Source: Lithospermum erythrorhizon (Eukaryota; Streptophyta; Magnoliopsida; Boraginales; Boraginaceae). Taken from it: a DNA stretch of 64,000 bases. Below are positions 24,616 through 35,440 of this stretch, one piece after another. The notes under the pieces are model-generated. The model was not told where the DNA came from, made no database searches, and saw nothing but the letters and a program-made list of their open reading frames with translations. Where the stretch lies: contig JADFUC010002415.1 in NCBI GenBank assembly GCA_019722365.1, forward strand, positions 417,641-481,640, written 5' to 3'. The position numbers were made by a program, and so were the translations under genes. Positions within the stretch are counted from its first letter, which is position 1, and the number at the start of each line of letters is the position of its first letter.

Positions 24616-26715
24616 CGTTGAGTTTGGTGTATGACCCTTTGAAATTTTGAGGTTAGAATCGTGAATCCTGGACACCGAGTCCTGTCGATGGATGATTTTG
24701 AAGGAAACTTTGTCTTGAAACAACTTTCAGCAATCTGATATACAATGCCCAAGCAACACTTTTAAGAAAAAGGATCCAGTAGTGGCCAATCTGTAGCATA
24801 AACAGCCAAGCAATACAACATAACCCAGTACCCGATACAGCAACCTCTGGCAACAAGTATCTCAAAATGACAAGCTATCTGAGCCAATGACTACAATCCC
24901 GACAAAATAAAGTGAGGATCAGCTACTTGTAGCTCGCTTAGGCTCTTGTGCCAATTCCGAAGAAACCATCGAAAGAACAACACCACACATCAACTAAGCG
25001 ATAAAATTGCCCATAGCGAATAGAGATTGTAAATTTCTTGAAACTTGGAAGATATATATCTAGAATGAAATCAAAACTTCGTCACGCGATAGTGTACCAA
25101 AGGAAATAATATTGCATACGATAGATAAGTGGTATATGATATTATTCAACTTAAGATCTTAATATAAAGTCAACTAGCAGTTTAGGTATCATTTCCATAT
25201 GGTCATAAATTGTTACTAGCAGAATTATCCAAAATGATGGCAATCAACAATAACATACATATATCTCGAGAAAAGCGTAATAACATAACGGCCGTCGGCC
25301 TCTTAATCACTTGACAGCGACACAGCCTGTGTGAGCAACTCAATGACCCAAACCTTCAGCCAAATAGTATCGGCTTCAGCAATAGTATCAACTCAATATA
25401 ATTCGGGTTTATCTGACTAAATGCGCATATAATCGGCCTCAATGAGGGGGCTTATCGTCGGCCTTAAACTATCGCCGAATAAAACAACAGTGAAGCCTTG
25501 TCGCGAATCGTTACTAGAGTGAGGCAACTCACCAAATCATTTTAAAGGCGAAGCGATATACGGAAAAACAACTCAAGCGACAAACGTAAACTCGCCTCCT
25601 GACTCTTCCCTAATCTGACTAAACTTAACTCCTCAAAACCACAATGCATTTCGTAAGACCACAGCAGCCTTGGCATTTCGACCCTTGTGTAATCAACATA
25701 TAATTGACCTGAAATCCTTATATATAAACATACACACACATATCCATTAATCGAATAGTTAATCAATGGCATTGAGATGAATCTTTCATAAGTTGAAATT
25801 GCAAATGAAAACTCCATGAAATCAGCAGCGGACGGACCTTTCCTTGATCAGCGCCTAAGCGCATTGAAAATCATAATTACTACTTATATGACTAGTAATA
25901 TAACATTACACTTACATATAATCTAAATGCGATACCCCCAAATAACTTGACTAAAAGTTCCTATCATATTCTGACTTAGATTCATATTCCCATTTCTAAT
26001 GATCGAATTTGATTCACCCAGTTTCAAAAGGCACAATTACATTAACAAGCTGTCATCACATTTCTAACCATTTTTAATCTCAGGTGCTTCAGCTGTCAAG
26101 TTACAAACTTGTAATATCGAGCATTCTCTGTCGCGCAAAATCGCGAAACACACAAAAGAGCAATCCTAAATAAGAACCATAGTCTGACACATGCGTTTAA
26201 AACTATTTAGAAAAAGTCCTTAAAAAGTCAACACGTCCTCGACATTTTTCATCATGAATCGATAATTGTCACATAACATCACGATATTCCCAAGTTTAAA
26301 TGGCGATTCATAGCATAATAAATATCAAGCTTCAGAAGTCATTCAATTTCCAAAAGTCCAACATCTCGAACTCGAAATCTTTCAAAGAAATATTCGAGGC
26401 TTTCTTTATTAAGCGTGAGAGAATGACTCGAATTGTCTTCTGGAAAATTTTGGGGCCAGCTTAACTAATGAGGAAGAAAATGGAAGAATTTGGGAGAATT
26501 CAGTAATTCGAAGATGAAAGAAGAAGATTTGGATGATGAGTAATGATGACAAAGCATTTGGATAAGTAGAAGTCTAAGTGATCCAAAATATCTCAAGAGT
26601 TATATATATTAGGTTTAGGTTTACTTTCTAAATCTGGTCACAATGCCAACTCTAACATAAATTTAATTTGCTTTTTGTAATATTGATATCTTTAAATACG
26701 GAGCGAGTTGTTACA
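24616..26715. mobile_element. ~2.1-kb insertion, possible solo LTR
   Basis: This segment splits direct-repeat copy 2 exactly where copy 1 is continuous, so it is a later insertion. It has no recognisable protein. The right part (26400-26600) is A/G-rich and ends near AACACGGAG-like and GTTGTTACATTCGG sequence; the left edge reads TTACGTTGAGTTTGG. Similar short words (GTTATTGTTAC / GTTGTTACAT) flank both edges and may reflect a target duplication. Length and lack of coding fit a solo LTR, but this is inference; a non-autonomous element is equally possible. Confidence 0.45.
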
Positions 26716-27249
26716 TTCGGAATTGTGTGATTTCTTTTAATGGAGGACCTTGGATCAATAAACAATAATAATTGACTAAAGGCATGATGTAAGATTTTGT
26801 TTTTGGATGGGAATTAGACTGACGACCTGTGTGAATTTTTATGTATTAATATCTATAGTATATTATTGTATGTGAAATTTAAAGGTTTGTAGTAATGGCT
26901 TTAAATCAGGGATTGTTCAAGCCGCTGACTTTCTGTGACCTTTTTAGCTGACTTCAAATTGATGGCAAAGTGAAGTCGGCATTAATTTTCCGCTGAAAAA
27001 CTCCCCAAATTTCCGTTGCTCACTTTCGTATCGTGGTAATGAGGTAATTGTGAAGATTAAATCTTAAACCAATTCCACGGGCAACCTTTATGCACGAGAA
27101 TAGTTACTTTTTGGTAAAATGACAATTTTGTCCTTAGTAAAACCAACTCACCCCATGCCTGATAGGGAAGCCAAATAGTCATTTTAGAATGACTATTTTA
27201 ATTATTAAATGCAGCAAGAATAGCATATAACATACAAGAGCAGAAGCAT

Positions 27250-27850
27250 ATAGTGGAATCACATGGATATATGAGTATAAATGCAAATTCATATTCCACG
27301 GGGATCTTAAAGTGCTTACTCATTATTCGTATCACGTACAATTCTTCCTGATATGAAGAGAGTACTTACAATCTGTGGAGTAAATTCCACCAAAATTCCA
27401 ACACATGAATTTGACTTTCATATTCCTTTACATTGTATCTCAATCAGATGATATCTCTAGTTAGTTCACACACGAGGAGAGGTTGAATCAAAGAACCCGA
27501 TTTATCTTTAGTATGAGGATGAGCAAAAACCAAAAACCCGAAAAATTCTTGGAGAATTTGACAGGCGCGACTACTTTAGGGTTTGGTGAGTATTTTCTAA
27601 TTATTTATGTCATAGAAACCCTAAAGTTTGCTTATATAGGGCTAAGTTAAAAAGCAAGCCGATAAGCGGTAGATTAGTATCGAACATTCGTTAGCTGTGG
27701 ATTCGTTAGAACCTTTAATGAGTTGCTAATGAGTTGAACTATTTAATTAGTTTAATTAAATAGTAATGAGTCGATATCAATAATCTTTCAGTTATTGGTA
27801 AATACTAAAATTAACCGAACCCGATTAAACTACTGGTGAGGATTACATTT
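27250..27850 (+). repeat. Left arm of large inverted repeat (LTR-like)
   Basis: This arm matches the reverse complement of 31990-32590. Shared landmarks: GGATCTTAAAGTGC, GAGTAAATTCCA, GATGATATCTCTAGTTAGTTC, AATTCTTGGAGAATTT, TTTAATTAAATAGTAATGA, ATATCAATAATCTTTCA and AAATACTAAAATTA. A TATATAGGGC TATA-like site is at 27638. It looks like part of a copia LTR. Confidence 0.75.
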
Positions 27851-28999
27851 GTTCAATCGATATTCATAAGCCAAAATGTAGAACCGCGTAATTGAAATAC
27901 ATTTCTCAAATTATACGAGTTCTCTTTAATTTTATACATGAAATATAGCTGGCGATCCTTTATTATATTGTGACCTTACGGGAACAGAATAATAGTAAGT
28001 TGTATAATAATAATAATTGACCAATGCACTATTATTAGCGATTAATGAGTAAGATCTAGCGATATTCGCTAACCCCTTAGAATATCATGAGAGCCAGCGC
28101 GGTAATATGCGATTACTAAGTTAGACACTAAGTTGATAATCACATTTAACCCAATGGTAAATGAATTGATAGGTATCGCCAGCGGGCATAATAAATGGTC
28201 AATTCATTAATTTCAACATCCCAGCTCCCTTGGGCGATTATCTTAATTCCTTTATCCACGCGTCTACAGTATTAAATTTAACCATAAGTGTGTGAAACAC
28301 CCATGACTTTCTTTACTCGGTATGAAATGCGAATAAGCATTTATAGATCCATCGTAATCAGTACAATGAAACTGAGATCTTCTTGTATATCAGGGCCGGA
28401 CGAAATCTCTAATATATGCTCGGCATCTATCATTCATAGCTACAACTGACATGCGTTATAATCCCCTGACTTAGGTCCATAGTCAAAATCTGAGCTTGTA
28501 TAACAGAATGGTTATATATATTAGGTCTAAATTAATGAACACAAATTCTAAACAAATGTAATAGAGAATGAGATATGCAATATCTTCTATGAATTCGTTC
28601 CGATTAAATGCAAATTACAGGTCAGCAGAATGGCCCGAGTGTTGATACAGTCTCAATTTAACGTGATCAATCTTGGCACTAATCAAAACACCATGTTAGT
28701 CATGTAATTAGCATGCATACAACACTATAGAAAGCATCGGCCAGAGCACTTTTGGTATCACTGTGTTTCCCAGGCTGAAGAGGTGTAGTGCGGGTTCGTA
28801 TTTTCTAGAAAACATATATAGACTAACCTAGGGATTTAACGCTTTTTCAACCATCGAGGATACACTACATGTATTATATGTAAATTTAAACATATAGACA
28901 TGAGCAAATATATTAAAATATGAAGCAATAATATTTCATGTTGTTCACGTAACCGCAAATAGATACATCTGCCGACTCCCGGCTTAACCTACTTGGCTG
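27851..28999. other. Between left arm and copia pol: unassigned
   Basis: No frame is recognisable. The stretch separates the left arm from the RNase H end of the copia element, where a directly oriented 3' LTR would be expected. I could not match it to the right arm. Confidence 0.4.
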
Positions 29000-31930
29000 C
29001 GACGTACATGTCTAAGACCTATGTTCATTGCGTACTTTAAATCATACTTTGCGACTTAGTGGTTTAGTAAAGGGTGACGAATTAACTTTCTGGTTTCCTA
29101 CGTACTTTGTCACTGTCAGCGTAGCATATCTCTGTCGGGTGATACTTTTTCTAAAGAAATGCGTGCTTGAACTTTGTGATGTGCTCGGGGTTCATAGCTT
29201 GAGCTATTGCCCAGGTATTGTCTACAAAGCAACTCCTTGTTGGTCCACCAAATCTTGGAGTGCCTTTTGAAGTTCGATTACGAACTTCTTTATCCAACTC
29301 TTGCTGCGGGCAGACTGCGATGTACTTCAGTTACGTAATTAGAATGGGCAGCAATACTCTGTTTGCAGACTCCTCAGTCTTTTGCTCCGTTGAGACAAAA
29401 TACATGCAGTGAGGCGATAGTCGTCTCATCGGTTGAAAAGCTGGCGTCGGTGTACTGTCATTTCTTTAACTCTTGTCTGGCGTATCAAAGAAAGCATCTT
29501 TGGTTCTTCACCGGATACTTGAATGCACTTCAACATAATCCGGTGTCGCTCACTGGATTAGCTTGGTATCTACTTGGTTACAACAGTGCATAAGACACGT
29601 GAGTCTAGTGCAGTGAAAAGTCAGCATTGAGAAACATTTGCACGGCCAATCTTAGTGAGTTTGGCTTAACTCTCGTTGTTTCAATGATAGTATACAATGG
29701 CCTGGGACTATGAATGATCACATAACTCCCGTTTACGCTTAGCATACCTGAGGTGCTTGTTCTTGATGAAGCCAAGCTCTTTGATTGATTCATCAAAATG
29801 TATATTCAAAGCTATGGGATGTACCATGGGCCATAAATGGACTTTGCAACTTGCGTACCTTCTTGCGGTCTTTAGGACATGTAAAGCCTGGAGGTTGTAC
29901 CGTATGCATCTTCTACAAATTCCATTCAGGAAGCCGGTCACTTACATCCATTTGCCATATTTCATACATGGTCATGAAATCATTGACCAACTAAGATTAT
30001 CGGGATGGATTTAAACTGTAAACTGTGAGTAAGTTTGATCATAGTTCCTCAAGTGAACTTGTTTTCTTTATTTCTGAAGTCCTTTAGACGTCAACGTTTC
30101 GTCTTTTATCATTGTTTCTTCTTAATACTTTCATTTCATTTATTGAGGGCGAGCCCGTTGGTAAATCAATGAGGACGAACCTCATTTTAATTTTATGATC
30201 TAACTCTGATTCTGGCTATTTGTCATTTGTAGGCATCCAAATGCTATTGTTCTTAACTTTTTATGAAGTGGGCTCAAATAAAACTTTCAGCGATGAAAGC
30301 TTAAGCATTATTGGCTACGGTTCATTGTACGATCCTCTTGGATTTCTAAGGGTTGGTTCTTTCCACGGTTTCACAATGGATCAGAGCCCCAGGTCTTATA
30401 TGAAAGAAGGTTTAATTCTTGTGTGAGTTATTATTCGGATGCCTCTACATTAGATGTATGACAGCGACCCATCGGCTTGAGAACGTGAGATGAAACTATT
30501 TGTGCTACGAGATCATGGATAAATACAAATATTCTAACAATGAATATTTTTATTCTCGCTTTTGAGGTAAGTAGTAACCAATTGTTCCCTTGGATATCCT
30601 ATGAAATAACATTTATCGGATTTGGGCTGAAGTTTATCTTTTGTTAATCTCTTAACATAAAGCCGCGTACAATCTTAGAAAATGACTTAGATCTTCCCGA
30701 ACCAAGTTCATAGGGGTTTCTCTGCTTGACTTGGTTGGACATCTATTTAAGGTAAAGTGCCAACTTAGGTGCCTCCCAGAAATTACTTGGTAGATCGAGA
30801 TAGGCTGCATCATAGATCGAACCATTATCGAAGGGTTAGATTCTCCCTTCAGGATGCCTTCGTTATAAGTTCTATTTAGTGAGTTGTGAAGCAAATACCG
30901 CGCTCTCACAAGATGAAGTATTGAACTTCGTGACTCAAGTATTCTCCTTTCTATCGGACCGGAGAATCTTTATTTGTCTTAATTGATTGGTTTGTACTTC
31001 ATTTGGAACTCTTATGAATTTCTCGAAGACTCGGTGTTTGTATCTGCGTGATCATAAAAGCCATGTCTCTTGTAGTCGTCGGTAAATGTAATGAAGTAGT
31101 TATAACACTCCCTCTTACGGATGTGTTCATTAGCCCACATACATCGGTGTGTATGATCCCCGATAAATCCTTTGCCGCTTTCGTTAAGCGGTGAAGGCAT
31201 TTTGGTCATTTTGCCCAAAGGCAGGCTAGCGCTTATCGTATGATTCATAATGAAACCTTTAAGTATTCGAGATTGGAGTTTCTTGATTCGGTTCTACGTT
31301 AATGTTGTGACCTAGTTTGCAATACCATAGGTATGTTTGGTTTTTTAAGTCATTAGAGGCACATTCGTTTGAGTTTATGTTATATGACTCATTCATCGTA
31401 TACAACGTGAACAGACCATTTTGAAGGCTGATTGAAAGCAACTACCCGTTCATAGTGATCTGATTCAAGGATCTGTGAAAATGAAAAAACCATCATTATT
31501 CAAAGAAATAGAAATATTCACACCAAATTAAATTTACGCAATAAACCGGAGATAAGTTGAAAGCAGGCGGGTGGGCAAATTTAAACTAATGGATCCATGC
31601 GAAACGACCTTAGCGCCATTCCCTTGTATGAATCCGTTTTCCCTCTTTCGAGTCTTTCATGACGAGTTCACATACGACAAATATGAGAACCCTTTGACGG
31701 TGTCTAGCGCCCAGTAAATTAGAAGTTGTATGAAAGCCGATACTTTTGGCTTGTTTATTAAGCCTTTTTTACTATCTCGATTGAATTTCCTACGGGCATT
31801 TTCCGGTGACACTGAGTTTCTGATAGTGGCGGAATAATAAATGCGGAGACTTACCGCTTGCCGCCTACATGCTGCGGCGTTTCTGGTTAGAGGCAGCAGC
31901 CGGTGGCGGAAGACACCATTCGTATCCAAA
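29000..31930 (-). mobile_element. Degraded Ty1-copia retrotransposon, pol region
   Basis: Minus-strand fragments follow copia order from high to low coordinates. The protease-like site (LDT, then KGFSYL, aligning with the usual DTGCGSH region) is near 31700. The GAG-pre-integrase motif NQTYLWYCKLGH is near 31340. The integrase core is near 31150 (HTDVCG-like, then FITFTDDYKR). Integrase/RT linker pieces are near 30800 (RCPTKSSRETP) and 30600 (KSDKCYFIGYP). Reverse transcriptase is near 29790 (FDESIKELGFIKN), and RNase H near 29200 (YVDNTWAIAQAMNPEH). Frames change many times, so it cannot encode a working polyprotein. Gag appears missing between protease and the right arm. Confidence 0.85.
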
Positions 31931-31989
31931 ATTCATTAGCATCCCGGCCAATGGTTGTTGTTTATGAATCTCGGCGAGACTTGATCGAC

Positions 31990-32590
31990 CTTACACCTTT
32001 ATATAGCCTTTGATGTACCTAATAGTTATTTAATTGATTCGAATAATTTTAGTATTTATAGATAACTTGAAAGATTATTGATATTATTTCATTACTATTT
32101 AATTGGCTTAATTAAATGGATTATTCGATGTGACTTCATTAGTGTCTTAGAACTAATAGAGTTAACGAAATTATTATCTTATGAGGTTGGTTAATAGGGC
32201 TTGTTTTAACTTTAATAAGTTTTTTTCATCATAAGTTTTTGAAAATTTTATCTAATCCCTAGTAGCCCACATGGCAAAATTCTCCCAAGAATTTTGGGGT
32301 TTCACAGTTTTGTTAAATCGCTTGTTTCTTAGCATAAATTAGTTCAGTTTAACACCTGGTGTGGACCAACTAGAGAATATCATATGATTGATATTACATG
32401 AGGTGAAGGGAAGTGAATTCCGTTGTGAATTTGAGCGTGTGGAACACAATGGAATTTACTCAGCTGATGTAGTACTGTTTATTATGTTGGCAAATATATG
32501 TTTTTGTATTAAATAATGTAGTACGCACTTTAAGATCCTTGGAATTATGGATTTGTATTTATACTGTATATCATTATTTTCATCCTTTGG
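31990..32590 (-). repeat. Right arm of large inverted repeat (5' LTR of the copia element)
   Basis: Read on the minus strand it carries the landmarks listed for the left arm, then TATATAAAGG near 31998, consistent with an LTR promoter lying just upstream of the copia coding remnants at 31930 and below. It is therefore in the correct place for the element's 5' LTR, whereas the left arm is in the wrong orientation for its 3' LTR. Confidence 0.7.
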
Positions 32591-32599
32591 TTTCATGGC

Positions 32600-34195
32600 G
32601 GGAAAAGCGAGCCAAAAAACATCTTTAAATCGCGATGATGGTAAATCTCAAGCAGACAGAATCACGTTGGGAATTGATTCGTAGGTGAACATTGTCCATT
32701 GAAGTCTCTTTGATCCCACACTCATGTGCGAATTGATTGAGATTTTAAGCCTTACGTCCATTTCGGCCCCGAATCGACTTGAAACTGACGTATCTATCAT
32801 TAGAAATCTGAAAGAAGAAGAAAAGTAAACAAATATTAAACTTGACGAATCTTTCGTATTACATAACTCTCATTATTGCCTTGATGATCTTACCAGTACA
32901 TCTTTAATCGGCTTGATTGGGTGATAATTGGTTTTAGAATTAGGGTTAGGTATAATTGGATTGGAAAAATGGGATTTTAAATCGTTTTTTACACATTTAT
33001 TTTTGGTTTTTTTAATTTAATTAAGATTTGGATTTACTAAATTAACCTGTTAGTCATGACATGGGTAAACGAGAAATTTAGAGTTTAAACTTGGGAAAAT
33101 TAGGGACTAATTTGCAAATGATTTAAGTTGGGTGATACAAAAGGTCATTATGAGAGTTGGGAGATGGAATGGAATCCACGGATTATCTTTAATTTTGAAT
33201 ATTATATACAAATAAACTTATTTAATATTATATATTTTAGTTTTTGTTTTTTATATAAATGATTTTATTGTCTTTATATTGATTAATTAATTAGAACTTA
33301 ACAAATCTATTTTCTTTTTTATCATTTTATAACCAGTTATTTTATAGTTTCCTTTTGATTAAAACTTATAAAATAAATGATAAATATATGAAAATATAGT
33401 ATATATTAAATATATGGACAATGAAATGATTTATTTATGTTTCTTCTAAGTTAAATTTGGTAAAAAAATTATACGCATATTTTATAAATGCGTTATAGTT
33501 ACTAATGAAGCATCTCTGACGAAATAATGTTAAGAGAAGTACAGTTCTTAACATAAAACATGCAACAATAAATACGACTGTGTCTTTCATTTTGGGTTTT
33601 AGTTGCATTTATTTCAACCATATTTGAAAACAAGCTGTAGGTGTTTTCAAATTTTCAAACTCTGCTTTCTAATGTAAATTGGCATAGACATTTTTGAACC
33701 CAAGTATTGTTTTGTTGATTATCTCATACAAAAGTTCAGAATCACAATTCTATCTAAAAAGCTTTCAAGAATTGATCACATTGTAATTCATACCAATCAG
33801 TAGAATCAATCTAAAGAGGTTGGATGGATAGAGAAGTAGTGAAATTAACCCAATGAATATATGTGTTGTGCCTTTCGGAATTAATCACGCAAAACGATAT
33901 TGGTTATCCAGCAGGATGGGTATTTGAGGAAAATACTTAAAAATGTAAATTTCATTCACTAAACAGTTGCTCAGAATTGTTTAGGAAAATTTGAAAAATT
34001 TGAAAAGAAATGAAAAATTGAACATGTCTTTGGGACTAATGTATTTATGTAAAATTCCAAGTTAAAGGAATTAAGCCAAATTTTAGAACCTTGATATTTC
34101 TTGTTATATCAAGTGGATGTTTCTTCCTGTGTATTTACTCTTGTTTTGCTTTTAATTTAACTATTTGAATTTACTTGAATTTTAGGCTAATATAA
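32600..34195. other. AT-rich intergenic DNA
   Basis: No gene recognised. 33180-33420 is extremely AT-rich. Open frames are short and unremarkable. Confidence 0.5.
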
Positions 34196-34199
34196 TTTG

Positions 34200-35440
34200 A
34201 AACTTTCGAGGCTGACACAATAGGCTTAGAATTCATCAGCACCAATAACCTTTCTCTTCTGTGATTGTGTTTCCTTCACAACATTTCACCTTAACTATAC
34301 ATTGCTTGAGCTAAGAGTTTATAATCTTCACCGGCATGGCTGAGAACCTATAAACTCATATCGGCATACATTGATCCAACCGTTCATGTCATTCTACCTT
34401 GCATTTCCCCTCACAACTCACAATGTTCTTGATCTCTTCTGCAAAGTAAAACTGTTCTATCTTAGCGCGACGTGTATTGTACTTAGGCAGCATTGCATCA
34501 AGTGAATCAAAGATTGATGAATAGTAATGCAATGCTTCCATAAATCTACCAAGAAAGAAGGGTCCATTATGGCAGATCTTGTTCCACAGGACCAGAACTT
34601 TTGGTCCAAGTACATAAGATCTGTCTATGGGATAAAGTTTCAAAGCTCCCTGCTTTCTTTTACAATGCAATTGAAGGATGCTGTTTACAACAGTACCTCG
34701 CCATCAGCCTTTGATATCATCAGGCTTAAGATTTTCAGATTGCAATTTACAACAGAATTCCAAGTTTATACCATTGCTTTGATAATTCAGTTGTTAAATA
34801 ATCTGGTATTGTTCTATACATATCCCCACAGCAGTTTATTCTTAACTGTGTTTGAGTGGAAACCAACGCGATTGTGAGCTTTGATCAGGCGACGCCATTG
34901 GTGACCATGTGACCAAGTGTCATACCTAAATCAACCCACATGGACAAGCTCTCTCCTCAAAGGCTTCTAAGATGGAAAATTAGCCTAAAGTGACCAAACT
35001 GTATGTATGGAGCATGTAAACTAAGCGCAAAGCTTCTCCTTCTCTGAAGCAATATCCATTATGTTCGTCTTGGAGCAACATAACTAACCGTCCCAAGTGG
35101 TTTGTACAAGAGCTAAGCCTATCAATTAGTCCTGCACAGAAGCATGAGTGCGACACGCTGGAAATGAGGAACCGAAATTAAACATGGAGATATAAACTCA
35201 GACAATATCGGCGTGGCTCTTATCTCTACAGCCCAGCTTCAGCTACTAAAGTTAGTAGCTGGACTAATTTCATTTCCATCCCATTTTCTCTTCTTTTTCA
35301 GCCTCCCACAATTCAGAGCCAATAGCAAGAATATGGCTGCACTCTTCCACAACCTCAGCAGCAAAGGTATCTTTGAGGTATAAGTCCAAATATGATCTGC
35401 GAAACTGCAGCCGTGGCAACCATAACTAAATTCGACTAGT
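34200..35440 (-). pseudogene. GRAS-family transcription regulator, frame-broken
   Basis: GRAS proteins are plant transcription regulators (DELLA, SCARECROW and related). Minus-strand pieces follow domain order. LHRI: MEMKLVQLLTLVAEA (~35270), then GLIDRLSLVQPLGTVSYVAP (~35140). VHIID region: LVHV-VDLG-like and HGHQWRRL (~34950-34880). LHRII: SENLKPDDIK and DGEVLL (~34700-34730), and ILQLHC. PFYRE: GPKVLVL, then [40 protein letters not shown] and KNIVSCEG (34400-34620), intact in one frame. SAW remnant: MPVKIINS and TITEEKG (~34250-34330). The frame changes repeatedly through 1-2-nt indels, and stops interrupt the SAW part. No intron is evident, as is usual for GRAS genes. Subfamily not resolved. 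The segment at 35280-35440 (SYLDLYLKDTFAAEVVEECS) may be its N-terminus. Confidence 0.85.

Larger units (their letters stand above)
23630..26830 (+). repeat. Long direct repeat, copy 2, interrupted by an insertion
   Basis: Block A' is 23630-23985, with an internal (AT)n tract; block B' is 24008-24615; block C' is 26727-26824. They match copy 1 in order and strand with many small indels. Between B' and C' lies ~2.1 kb absent from copy 1. Copy 1 is continuous at that point: GAGAAAGTTATTGTT, then the GTGTCTTAGTTTCTTTTTAATGG patch. Confidence 0.7.

Noticed and set aside
29028..30426. Plus-strand open frames of 60-85 codons
   Set aside because: They are shadows of the minus-strand copia pol remnants.
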